Of a stretch of DNA of 64,000 nucleotides, positions 41,927-50,387 are shown one piece after another. Under the pieces are notes generated by a model. That model ran no database searches. It was not told the DNA's origin and saw only the letters and a program-made list of their open reading frames with translations. A program made the translations under genes and the position numbers. The stretch's first letter is position 1; the number at the start of each line of letters is the position of its first letter. The DNA is taken from contig JARLGZ010000108.1 in assembly GCA_031292515.1 (NCBI GenBank), forward strand, positions 50,936 through 114,935. The letters are read 5' to 3'. The DNA is from Puia sp. (GTDB taxonomy: Bacteria > Bacteroidota > Bacteroidia > Chitinophagales > Chitinophagaceae).

Positions 41927-42901
41927 ATGAAAAAAGTTTTTAAGGTATTCTTCGTTCTGCTGTTTATCATCATCCTGGCAGTAGCCGGGGTCATTCTTTT
42001 TGTAAAGACCGCCCTGCCACGGGTTGGTGCTCCGATGAATCTTAGTATTGAACTGACGCCGGAACGTATCGCCAGGGGGAAATACCTGGCCAACTATGTA
42101 GCCTGCTGCATGGACTGTCATAGCAAGCGCGATTGGAACATTTTTGCCGGCCCCTATAAGAAGGGCAGCTTCGGCGGCGGCGGAGAGAAGTTTGGTAGGG
42201 ATATCGGCTTCCCCGGAAATCTGTATTCCCGGAACATCACTCCTTATGCGTTGGAGAAATGGACCGACGGCGAACTGTTCCGGGCCATTACCACGGGTGA
42301 AAGCAAGGATGGTAAAGCTCTTTTCCCCCTGATGGCTTATCATAATTTTGGGATGTCGGATCCCGAAGACATCCAGAGTATCATAGCCTATCTGCGAACC
42401 CTGCCCGCGGTTAATAATGAAGTTCCCGACCGGGAGCTGGACTTCCCGCTGAACATCCTCGTCAATACCATGCCTTCCAAGGCGGTTCCGGCGAAAAGGC
42501 CCGAATCTTCCAACACAGTCGCCTATGGGGAATACCTCGTCAATATGGCGGATTGCATCGAGTGCCACAGCAAAGTCGATAAAGGCGCCCGCGTCGCGGG
42601 AACGGAATACGGGGGTGGCCGGGAATTCCAATTGTCTTCCGGTGGTGTCGCCATTTCCGCCAATATCACCCCGGACAGGGAGACGGGTATAGGCAACTGG
42701 GATCAGAACCTTTTCATCAGGAAATTCACCCAGTTTGCAGACAGCACCTATGTGCCCAAGGCCGTTGCGCCTGGTGAGTTCAATACCCCTATGCCCTGGC
42801 TCATGTATTCCAGGATGAAGGAGAGTGATCTTGCGGCTATCTATGCCTATCTGAAAACGATACAGCCCATAAGAAACAAGGTCGATTATTTCAGGCCTTG
42901 A
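41927..42901 (+). CDS. membrane-anchored diheme cytochrome c
   Basis: An N-terminal uncleaved helix (VFFVLLFIIILAVAGVILFV) anchors a periplasmic protein of 324 residues with two c-type heme domains. Heme motifs are CMDCH (in ANYVACCMDCHSKRD) and CIECH (in VNMADCIECHSKVD), each followed by a G-rich segment and a distal Met region (TPMPWLMYSRM near the C-terminus). It resembles the cytochrome subunits of quinoprotein and alcohol dehydrogenases, so it may accept electrons from the PQQ dehydrogenase at 35278, although it is 4 kb away and in its own unit. Confidence 0.88.
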   Translation: MKKVFKVFFVLLFIIILAVAGVILFVKTALPRVGAPMNLSIELTPERIARGKYLANYVACCMDCHSKRDWNIFAGPYKKGSFGGGGEKFGRDIGFPGNLYSRNITPYALEKWTDGELFRAITTGESKDGKALFPLMAYHNFGMSDPEDIQSIIAYLRTLPAVNNEVPDRELDFPLNILVNTMPSKAVPAKRPESSNTVAYGEYLVNMADCIECHSKVDKGARVAGTEYGGGREFQLSSGGVAISANITPDRETGIGNWDQNLFIRKFTQFADSTYVPKAVAPGEFNTPMPWLMYSRMKESDLAAIYAYLKTIQPIRNKVDYFRP

Positions 42902-42948
42902 TTCCCTTCTTTTGATCCCTTTTTCTATTTTATTGTTTATCAGCAATT

Positions 42949-43025
42949 TAAACTGGTTAGTTTATGTTTTACCTGATGATCAAACCGGTCTTTTCAATAT
43001 TTATTAGTAAGTAAACGTTTGTTTA
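42949..43025. promoter_or_regulatory. two TAAAC/GTTTA inverted repeats, candidate TetR operators
   Basis: TAAACT-GGTT-AGTTTA (42949-42964) and TAAAC-GTTT-GTTTA (43012-43025) lie in the 211-bp gap before the tetR-like gene. TetR-type repressors usually bind such short palindromes. The spacers differ, so only one may be real. Confidence 0.35.
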
Positions 43026-43112
43026 TTATATTTCTATCGATTTTTGAAGCCATTTATGAGAACTCGAAGGAATCAAAACCGGGCTACTCCCCGAAAACTG
43101 AAATGACAAAAA

Positions 43113-43674
43113 ATGAGACCCAAAAACCTGGAAAAAGAGCAAGCCATCCGAACCATAGCCCTGAAGATTATTTCGAAGGAAGGCCTGGAAAATCTAAGCA
43201 TGCAAAAACTGGCAAAGGAGGCACGCATATCCCCCCGTACGATCTATATAAAATACGATCTATATAAAATACGAGAACAAAGAGGACCTTCTCGTGAAAC
43301 TCTTCATCGAGGAAGTCCTGGGTTCCTATGAAAAGGCGGTATTGGAGGATTTCAGTGAGACCATGGGCTTTGCCGCAGGTGTGAAGAGGATCTGGCTGAA
43401 TGTCTTCCGGTATTGCAAAAACAACAGGCCGGCATTTGCGCTCATGCAGTATGGGAAATCTTCACCTTTGTTAAACTGTGCTTTTCAGGCAAAGAATATA
43501 AAAGAAGGCCATTATTTCGCACCCGTCCACCAGTTTCTAAGATTGCATGTCGCAGAAGATCTCATAAAGGACTTCCCTGTAGAAGTACACAGGGCGCTGT
43601 TGTTTTCCCCGCTTCCCGACCTGATCAACGAGTACTTTGAACATCTGGATCGGCCCGTACAGATCGTCACGTAA
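43113..43674 (+). pseudogene. TetR-family regulator frameshifted by a 16-bp duplication
   Basis: The first part (RPKNLEKEQAIRTIALKIISKEGLENLSMQKLAKEARISPRTIYIKY) is a complete TetR helix-turn-helix. Immediately after TIYIKY the 16-bp unit ACGATCTATATAAAAT is repeated (43239-43270), shifting the frame; the original frame then stops within 25 codons. Removing one copy restores TIYIKYENKEDLLVKLFIEEVLG and joins the downstream frame, which runs to 43674 as a normal TetR ligand domain (FSETMGFAAGVKRIWLNVF). The restored product would be about 181 residues. Next to a TetX-like gene in the same direction, which it probably regulated. Because the lesion is a tandem duplication it can revert by slippage. 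Confidence 0.85.
43239..43270 (+). repeat. 16-bp tandem duplication inside tetR
   Basis: ACGATCTATATAAAAT at 43239-43254 and again at 43255-43270, both copies identical. Since 16 is not a multiple of three it causes the tetR frameshift. Confidence 0.95.
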
Positions 43675-43782
43675 AAAATAATATTGGAATGCTGTGAAGC
43701 GGCGATAAAAGGAATGCTGAAATAAATCCTGAAAGAGATGGGAAATGGATAGAAAAAGGAAAAGAATTGAGAGCCTGCAAAG

Positions 43783-43862
43783 GGAGGGTAGGGGAAATCA
43801 AAGAGTGTGTAGCAGAAATCAAGAGAGTGTAGCAGAAATCAAGACGGGGTAGCAAAATCAAA
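43783..43862 (+). repeat. four ~20-bp tandem repeats upstream of the TetX-like gene
   Basis: Units of the form GAGTGTGTAGCAGAAATCAA at 43803-43822, 43823-43842 and 43843-43862 (the last degenerate), with a fourth, more diverged copy at about 43783-43802. They occupy the leader of the gene starting at 43905. Confidence 0.75.
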
Positions 43863-43904
43863 AGAAACAAAACGAGTGTATAAAGGATTAAAACCGGTAA
43901 GAAA

Positions 43905-45056
43905 ATGAAGAATATCGGGAACAAAAAAATAGCGATCGTAGGCGGTGGCCCCGGCGGGTTGACGCTTGCAAGGCTTCTACAGATGCAGGACCTGGAAGTG
44001 AAGGTATATGAAAGAGACCTTAACAAGGATGTCCGGGTGCAGGGGGCTACCCTGGATTTGCACGATGAATCGGGGCTGAAGGCGCTCGGGGCTGCCGGCC
44101 TGATGGAGGCGTTTACAGCTAATTTTCGTCCCGGAGCCGAAAAGATCCGTATTGTCGACAAAGACGCCAATATCCTGATGGATGAACACGTAAACGGGAC
44201 AGATAAAAAAGAGGGGCCGTTTCGGCCGGAGATAGACAGAGGGCCGCTGAGGAAGATCTTGCTGGAGTCCCTGCTGCCCGACACGGTGGCCTGGAACAGC
44301 CATTTTACAACCATGAAGCCATTCAACGACTCCTGGCAGCTCGAATTCAAAAATGCCCCGCCTGCGTTTGCCGACGTGGTAATTGCCGCAGATGGCGCAA
44401 ACTCGAAAATACGTCCGTTCGTGACGTCGATCAAACCCTTCTATACGGGGATTACGGCGGTAGAGGGAGCCGTATATCATGCTGAAGCGGCCACCCCGGA
44501 AATAAACCGGCTTTTAAAAGGCGGCAAAATACTCGCCTTCGGGGGAGAGAAGACCTTGATTGTAAGCGCCAAGGGAGACGGCAGCCTGGCGTTTTATCCT
44601 GGCTTTAAAAAAGAAGAGTATTGGTATCGGGACAGCGGGATCGATTTCTCGGATAAAAGGCAGGTGCTCGCCTGGTTTCAACAGGAGTTTTCAGCATGGG
44701 GTGCAATCTGGCTTGAGTTATTTGAAAACGCCGATTCTCCGTTCATCCCCCGTCCGCAATATTGCATGCCGCCCGACCAGCGTTGGGACGCTTTGCCAAA
44801 CCTCACCATGCTGGGAGACGCAGCGCACCTGATGCCTCCCTATGCAGGAGAAGGCGTAAATATGGCCATGCTGGACGCCCTGGAATTGAGTGCCTGTCTC
44901 ACTGACCCGGTGTTTCCCAATCTGCAGGCGGCCATCGCATCGTATGAGACGCAGATGTGTAAGAGAGCCGGCGAGACGGCCAGGATGACGCTGGACCAGA
45001 CCGCTTCCCTGCATTCCCCCCATGCAATTTCCGATATGATGGCCGTGATGGGTTAA
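43905..45056 (+). CDS. TetX-like FAD-dependent monooxygenase
   Basis: Class A flavin monooxygenase of 383 residues. FAD-binding GxGxxG is IAIVGGGPGGLTLARLL; the ribose-binding VYERDLNKDVRVQGATLDLH, the PEIDRGPLRKILLESL segment and GDAAHLMPPYAGEGVNMAMLDALELS match the tetracycline-inactivating Tet(X) motif by motif. The substrate region differs: where Tet(X) has its tetracycline-contact Gln, Arg and His (numbers 192, 213 and 234 from memory), I read EGAVYH, GGEKTLIV and SLAFYPGF by eye alignment. So family membership is strong but tetracycline as substrate is not supported. Cytosolic. It follows the broken tetR and a repeat-rich leader. Confidence 0.85.
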   Translation: MKNIGNKKIAIVGGGPGGLTLARLLQMQDLEVKVYERDLNKDVRVQGATLDLHDESGLKALGAAGLMEAFTANFRPGAEKIRIVDKDANILMDEHVNGTDKKEGPFRPEIDRGPLRKILLESLLPDTVAWNSHFTTMKPFNDSWQLEFKNAPPAFADVVIAADGANSKIRPFVTSIKPFYTGITAVEGAVYHAEAATPEINRLLKGGKILAFGGEKTLIVSAKGDGSLAFYPGFKKEEYWYRDSGIDFSDKRQVLAWFQQEFSAWGAIWLELFENADSPFIPRPQYCMPPDQRWDALPNLTMLGDAAHLMPPYAGEGVNMAMLDALELSACLTDPVFPNLQAAIASYETQMCKRAGETARMTLDQTASLHSPHAISDMMAVMG

Positions 45057-45199
45057 GATGTTCCGGTGCGTGGTGTATAAATGATCGTCTGCGTGTCCTT
45101 GCCGGCTTGATATCCGAACAGCGTTTCCAGGTCAACTGTCACCGTTTCCCGGATCAGTATCGTACGATGATCGGTATTGCTTATCTTAATGCGGAATCA
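45053..45199 (-). pseudogene. possible C-terminal gene remnant
   Basis: A minus-strand frame without a start codon, bounded upstream by a stop, reads RTILIRETVTVDLETLFGYQ and ends TIIYTPRTGTS before TAA at 45053-45055, which overlaps the stop of the TetX-like gene. The composition is protein-like. Family not recognised; it may be chance. The rest of the gap to 45322 shows nothing. Confidence 0.3.
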
Positions 45200-45322
45200 T
45201 TTCAAAAAAGAAATAAAAATAACCACATTTTTTCGAACGAATTACTAATGGATCTAAAAGATTGTATCTTTAAGGCGTCTTTTCAGCGCGCAATGTTAGT
45301 GATTGTGGGTGCGGTATAATAA

Positions 45323-46795
45323 ATGGCAAATAGTATGAGTGTCGTTCACAACAAGGACATAGGAACTAAACAAAAAGCGCTTGCCATTAATCTTGATCCC
45401 CAAATTTACGGCTCCTTTGCAGAGATAGGCGCCGGACAAGACGTCGCGGCCAATTTCTTCAAGGCGGGCGCCTCGTCGGGTACTATCGCCAAGACCATGT
45501 CGGCCTACGATATGACCTTTTCCGATGCCATCTATGGAACACAGCAGGGACGGCGTTATGTAAGCGAAGCGAGGCTCTTCGCAATGCTGGAAAAAGAATA
45601 TGGGCTTTTGATCGAACGTCTCGCCGAAAAGCGCGGTGACAAAACGACTTTTTTTGCTTTTTCCGATACGATGTCGGCCTTGAACTATCACAAGACAAAT
45701 GAAGGACACGGCTGGATGGGCGTCCGGTTTCAACTTGTACCGGACGGGGCTTTCAACGACGTGGTCATCCATGTGAAATTATTGGACAATGACAATGTCC
45801 TGCAACAGCAGTCTGTCGGTATTCTTGGTGTGAACCTGATCTATGCCTGTTTCTATTATCATACCCTCCCCAATATTTTCCTGCTGTCCCTGATGGACAA
45901 CCTGTCAATGGACGCGATCCAGATAGACATGATCCGTTTTGAGGGTCCGGATTTCAGCAAGGTGGATAACAGGTTGATGAGTCTGCATCTTGTCAAATAC
46001 GGTTTTACGGATGCCGCCCTGTTCGGCCCGGACGGTAAGAATATGCAGCCTTCCGAGGTGCTCTATAAAAAGCATATCGTGGTTATCCGCGGCCGGTTCC
46101 GCCCGGTGATCAATCTGCACATGGACATGCTGAGTACGGGGGTTAAGCAATTTGTACAGGAACCCGATGTAGACAAGGACAATGTCGTCGTCGTGACCGA
46201 ACTCACCCTGCAGGCTTTAAAGGAAAGAGATGCGGACCCGAACGCCGAAATCGACGAAAAAGATTTCCTGGACAGGGTCGATATTCTCTGTGCCCTGGGA
46301 CAAACGGTCCTGATCTCCGATTTTCATGAATATTATAAACTGGTCGCCTATTTGTCAAAGATCACCAAGCTGAAAATGGGCGTGGTACTGGGCTATCCGA
46401 ATCTCGAATATATCTTTTCGGAGGAACACTATCGTGATCTGCCCGGCGGCATCCTGGAATCCTTTGCAACCCTGTTCAGCAGAAAGGTGAAACTCTTCGT
46501 TTATCCCACCTTACGAAATGGGATCATCTACAATTGTCTGCGTTTTAATCCACCTGCGCACCTGGTCGACCTCTATCGCTATCTGATCGCCAATAATAAA
46601 ATCGAGGATATCAGGCATTATAAGGAGAGTAATCTCCAGATCCAGACCGATAAGGTCCTGCAACTGATCAAACAGGGCGCGGAAGGGTGGGAGGACTATG
46701 TACCGGCCGAAGTTGCGGCCATGATAAAAGACCGTTGTCTCTTCGGGTTCGTCTGCGAGCCTAAACCGGTGAAAGGGGATCCCGCGAAGACCTGA
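45323..46795 (+). CDS. conserved Bacteroidota protein of unknown function
   Basis: A 490-residue protein with no signal peptide, lipobox or membrane helix. Conserved-looking blocks: LAINLDPQIYGSFAEIGAGQDVAANFFKAGASSGTIAKTMSAYDM, GRRYVSEARLFAMLEKEYGLL, KTNEGHGWMGVRFQLVP, and LYKKHIVVIRGRFRPVINLHMDML. I recall homologues labelled TonB-dependent receptor or nicotinate-nucleotide adenylyltransferase in databases. The sequence shows neither a barrel, a TonB box nor an HxGH nucleotidyltransferase motif, so those names look unsupported. The start is ATG at 45323 after a poor ribosome site. No partner gene. Cytosolic by default. Confidence 0.85.
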   Translation: MANSMSVVHNKDIGTKQKALAINLDPQIYGSFAEIGAGQDVAANFFKAGASSGTIAKTMSAYDMTFSDAIYGTQQGRRYVSEARLFAMLEKEYGLLIERLAEKRGDKTTFFAFSDTMSALNYHKTNEGHGWMGVRFQLVPDGAFNDVVIHVKLLDNDNVLQQQSVGILGVNLIYACFYYHTLPNIFLLSLMDNLSMDAIQIDMIRFEGPDFSKVDNRLMSLHLVKYGFTDAALFGPDGKNMQPSEVLYKKHIVVIRGRFRPVINLHMDMLSTGVKQFVQEPDVDKDNVVVVTELTLQALKERDADPNAEIDEKDFLDRVDILCALGQTVLISDFHEYYKLVAYLSKITKLKMGVVLGYPNLEYIFSEEHYRDLPGGILESFATLFSRKVKLFVYPTLRNGIIYNCLRFNPPAHLVDLYRYLIANNKIEDIRHYKESNLQIQTDKVLQLIKQGAEGWEDYVPAEVAAMIKDRCLFGFVCEPKPVKGDPAKT

Positions 46796-46837
46796 TAAAA
46801 TCAACTCAATCCCGCAATAAAACAGGATTCCGGCAGG

Positions 46838-48772
46838 CTAATTCCTGAGTAATCTGAATACCTGCCAGCCGTCTTCGGTTTTCACCTGCAGGAGATATAC
46901 GCCCGGCGCCAGTCCGGTTAGTTGAATCGTTGCCATCCCCGTTCCTCCGTTTACCCTCACGGGCAGGATCTCTCCCGCGATTGAATAAAGGCGGATATTC
47001 GATGCCGATAGTACCTGGCCGGGGTACTGTATAAAGACCTGGTCTTTGGCAGGATTGGGAAATAGGGTGACGGAGGAGGACGCCGGTTGTTGAAAGCCTG
47101 CTTCAATGACTTTCGACCAGGAGGAATTTCCGTCCGGGGTGAGGATGCCTAACCGGTAATAGTTAGAGCCGGTGAGTGGCAGTGTATCGGTGAAATGGTA
47201 ATTGACAGGGTCCGTCGCATTTCCGGCGCCACTTACCAGACCGATTTGTTGCCAATTCGCATTATCGGAAGAACGCAAGACCTGGAAATGGGCTACGCCG
47301 GTCTCGTCCGATGCCGTCCAGCTTAGTTGGACCGATTTGGCCGCGGTCGTCGCTGCGAAATTTGTCACTTGTACCGGAAGTACAAAATATTGATTGGAGG
47401 CGAGGGTAAAATAGACGGTCGTGCCGGTAGAGACCGCCGGTGCAATCGCCGCCAGTGCACTGTTCAACCCCGAAATCGTGACGATACCGCCGGAGGAAAG
47501 AGAGATGGACATGCCGTTGGTGTTGTTTGCCATGACGGTGCCGGTCGTCAGGTCGGGAGAAGTCGAATAGAGCAACTCCAGGGCGGTTATGGCGCCTGTT
47601 CCTGATGAAAAAGGCGCGCAGGCGCCCAGCGTAATATCCATATTGAAGACATCGGCTGTGCGGTTATAGGTGATTTTCCACTCCCGATCCAGGCGCTGAT
47701 CGACGAGGGCAGGTTTGGCGATCGTGTGTCCGCCGGTCTGGCATAGGTTACCCTGATTGTCCCCCATGACGATATAGGAGTTGTTGGCCCCGAAAGTGGC
47801 AGTATTGGACCCGTTCGTCGCCGCGGCAAGCGGTACAGAGCCCAGATAGAGCCGTACCGAGTCCGTTGCAAGGTGAGATTGCTTTTGGTAAAGGGATGTG
47901 TTATCATCCCGGGCGATTCCGATGATGTTTGTAAAGAACCCGGATCCGCCGCCGCCCTGGTAGACGGGAGTGCCGGCTGAATTATAATATTGGCCACCGG
48001 TACCGATGCTGTCCAGTGTAATGCCGTATTTTAACGCCAGGTAACTCTCTATCTGCTGTCTTTGGGGAAGGGTCGCATCGATTTCTGTATTGTAACCCAC
48101 CAGTTCCATGATATTACCCGTGTAACCAAAGGCATTGTAGCCACCGCTGTTGGTTGGCTGCGCACCAATGGCAACGGGTGTTGTGAAGCTGGCTGGCGCC
48201 GTGGCCGGGGTCAGGGCTGAAAAGACCGCGCCATTTGCGGCTTGATAGCCGTCAGTAGCACTGAAGAATTTGCCGACAAAAATATTCGGACCATTTGTAA
48301 CATAGCCCGGCGCAATGACGGTCGGCTTGTTGGAATTGCCATATTGGACGACGCCGCTGCCATAAAAGTAACTTCGGTTGCCGGGAGTTTCCGTGCCAAG
48401 CACAAATCCATCGGCAGAGCCCGCCAGTTTCTTATAGACCAGGAAAATTTCGTTGGCGGTATTACCGGCTGTATTAAAGTTATTGGCCATAATCAGCCAT
48501 TGGTCGGCGACAACCTTAATACCGGGATTGTAATTCATGTAGTCTGCTGCAGTGGACGTCACCGTTGGCTGATTGGCGGTAGTGGCCTGTGTGCTATTCC
48601 TGCCCAAACCTGATTGATCGGTCCAGGTAAAAGTGGTTCCTGGAGTGACGCCAAGGTCCCCTCTTAGCCAGAACATCAGACTGGTCGTCCCGATGCCGCC
48701 CGGGCTCTGAGCCCGTGCTCCAAAAAGAGATAATAGGCACCCAAAAAGGATGACCAGGCGACGATTGTTCAT
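46838..48772 (-). CDS. T9SS-secreted surface protein with lectin-like domain
   Basis: A signal peptide (RRLVILFGCLLSLFGARA) precedes a concanavalin/LamG-like N-terminal module (LMFWLRGDLGVTPGTTFTWTDQSGLGRNSTQ). A central repeat region follows (GFFTNIIGIARDDNTSLYQKQSH.., SYIVMGDNQGNLCQTGG), similar to the DUF found in Bacteroidota adhesins. An FnIII-like beta domain (VQLSWTASDETGVAHFQVLRSSDNANW) comes next. The end is a type A T9SS sorting domain: LFPNPAKDQVFIQYPG ... GLAPGVYLLQVKTEDG. It is exported to the cell surface by the gliding/T9 machinery, which is encoded elsewhere. The start is set at 48772 (MNNRRLVILFG). Confidence 0.87.
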   Translation of the reverse strand: MNNRRLVILFGCLLSLFGARAQSPGGIGTTSLMFWLRGDLGVTPGTTFTWTDQSGLGRNSTQATTANQPTVTSTAADYMNYNPGIKVVADQWLIMANNFNTAGNTANEIFLVYKKLAGSADGFVLGTETPGNRSYFYGSGVVQYGNSNKPTVIAPGYVTNGPNIFVGKFFSATDGYQAANGAVFSALTPATAPASFTTPVAIGAQPTNSGGYNAFGYTGNIMELVGYNTEIDATLPQRQQIESYLALKYGITLDSIGTGGQYYNSAGTPVYQGGGGSGFFTNIIGIARDDNTSLYQKQSHLATDSVRLYLGSVPLAAATNGSNTATFGANNSYIVMGDNQGNLCQTGGHTIAKPALVDQRLDREWKITYNRTADVFNMDITLGACAPFSSGTGAITALELLYSTSPDLTTGTVMANNTNGMSISLSSGGIVTISGLNSALAAIAPAVSTGTTVYFTLASNQYFVLPVQVTNFAATTAAKSVQLSWTASDETGVAHFQVLRSSDNANWQQIGLVSGAGNATDPVNYHFTDTLPLTGSNYYRLGILTPDGNSSWSKVIEAGFQQPASSSVTLFPNPAKDQVFIQYPGQVLSASNIRLYSIAGEILPVRVNGGTGMATIQLTGLAPGVYLLQVKTEDGWQVFRLLRN

Positions 48773-49095
48773 AGCATTGGATGTATATGGGCAGCGATAT
48801 ATCGTAATAAGATCCCATATTATTGCGCCGACAAGGGTGTTTTTAAGTGGTGATACTTGTAATAGCTTAGTAGTTAACACTTATTTAATATGGTTTTGGC
48901 AGGAGCACATCGAAAAACCACAAAAAGAAATCCGGTATCCGGAACTCTGCGGGATGAGAATAAAGCAGACGCAGGGATGCGAGGTCTGGTATCGATTATT
49001 GAAACAGTTCCTTATCTGTCAGATATAAAACGGCGAAAGAGCTCACGATGCCCATTGTTTGACGGGGTTTTCTGATCTTGGTTCATGGAAATTTC

Positions 49096-50220
49096 CTATT
49101 TTTTCAGAAACTTCCCGGCGAGCCATTTACGAACGGGCTCATCGTACCACTTCAAGGCGGCGTAGGCCAGGGCGATCGACGCGATCAATACTCCCAGACC
49201 CGCCCGGAGACCGGTTGAGAAGGGTACCTGGTGGTCCTTTACCCAGGCCCAATAGGTGCAGATCAGGGGAAAATGGATGATATAGAGGGGATAGGACAGG
49301 GCTCCGAGAAACTTGCATATTTTAATCGTCGTTTCGCCCCTCATGCTGCCGCCTGCGCCGATAACGACGATCAGCGGAAAAAGGAGGATGATACAGACGG
49401 ATTCATAGAGGCCGTTCATCCAGAGGTGCTCCTCGCCGCCGATCCTGGGAATGGAAAAAATAACAATCAACAGCAGGCTGCAGATTGGAAAGGCGCCCTT
49501 TATCTTTATCAATTTCCCCGTACGCATAAGCAGGATACCTGCAAAAAATGGATAGAGGACCCTTGCAAGGCCGATATGGAGCTGGGTTTTATCGGCGGAC
49601 CATCCCCCGATCACGTCATCGTCCTGAGAGCCCACTAATAAATACTGCAGGAGGAACAAACCCGCCAAAACCACAAATACCGTAAGCTGTTTTTTGGAGA
49701 ATTTGCGAATCCAGGCGGCATATAAAAGATTGGCGATATACTCGAAGAACAGTGACCATGCGGGCCCGTCAAGCGGATGCATTTCCCGCCAGCCGCGTAT
49801 GTCCATCGAGACGGGTAAGGGTAACAGGGTGAAGCCAAGCAACATAACCAGGAGCATCTTCCATACCGGCGTCGAATTTACCAACGGGAACGCTGCACCG
49901 CCCTGGAAATAAAACAGCGCTGCGCCAAAGATCATTCCGATGATCACCATTGGCTGCAGGCGTATCAGCCGTCTTTTGCAGAAATCCCAAGTGCCCATTT
50001 TTGTCCAACGGTCATCATAAGCGTAGGCCACCACAAATCCGGAGAGGACAAAAAAGAAGTCGACTGCCAGGTATCCGTGATTGATGACCTGGTGAAATCG
50101 GTCACCTGAATAAGTTTCCAGGATATGAAAACACACGACCATTATGGACGCTACCCCGCGTAAGCCATCGAGGATCTCATAGTGGCTTTTTGCCGGAGGA
50201 CTGCTGGGGCTTTTTGTCAC
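49096..50220 (-). CDS. acyltransferase family 3 (OafA/YrhL-type) membrane protein
   Basis: Ten-helix inner-membrane acyltransferase of 374 residues. Characteristic features: the start YEILDGLRGVASIMVVCFHIL, HGYLAVDFFFVLSGFVVAYAYDDRW (catalytic His region), RRLIRLQPMVIIGMIFGAALFYF, SWSLFFEYIANLLYAAWI-type loop, and YPLYIIHFPLICTYWAW near the C-terminus. Family members O-acylate surface glycans or lipids. No neighbouring glycan cluster identifies the substrate. Shared direction with the T9SS gene, but a 215-bp gap with no gene lies between them, so an operon is unlikely. Confidence 0.9.
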   Translation of the reverse strand: MTKSPSSPPAKSHYEILDGLRGVASIMVVCFHILETYSGDRFHQVINHGYLAVDFFFVLSGFVVAYAYDDRWTKMGTWDFCKRRLIRLQPMVIIGMIFGAALFYFQGGAAFPLVNSTPVWKMLLVMLLGFTLLPLPVSMDIRGWREMHPLDGPAWSLFFEYIANLLYAAWIRKFSKKQLTVFVVLAGLFLLQYLLVGSQDDDVIGGWSADKTQLHIGLARVLYPFFAGILLMRTGKLIKIKGAFPICSLLLIVIFSIPRIGGEEHLWMNGLYESVCIILLFPLIVVIGAGGSMRGETTIKICKFLGALSYPLYIIHFPLICTYWAWVKDHQVPFSTGLRAGLGVLIASIALAYAALKWYDEPVRKWLAGKFLKK

Positions 50221-50387
50221 AAAATTCAGGTTAGGAGTTGTTCCCTACATTAACGGAGTTGGTGGTTTTTGAATTTGCGGACTTTGTTAATGAGATGTTA
50301 ATCGAAATGGCTTGTCAACCGGAACAACCTCTAACCTGATGAATACATATCGTTGATTTCTAAGAAGATCAGAAGCCATTGCTGTCT

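Noticed and set aside
43905..45056. Calling the flavoprotein a tetracycline resistance gene
   Set aside because: Family motifs match Tet(X), but the residues that contact the drug are not kept in my alignment by eye.
45323..46795. TonB-dependent receptor or adenylyltransferase annotation
   Set aside because: No signal peptide, plug, barrel or HxGH motif visible.
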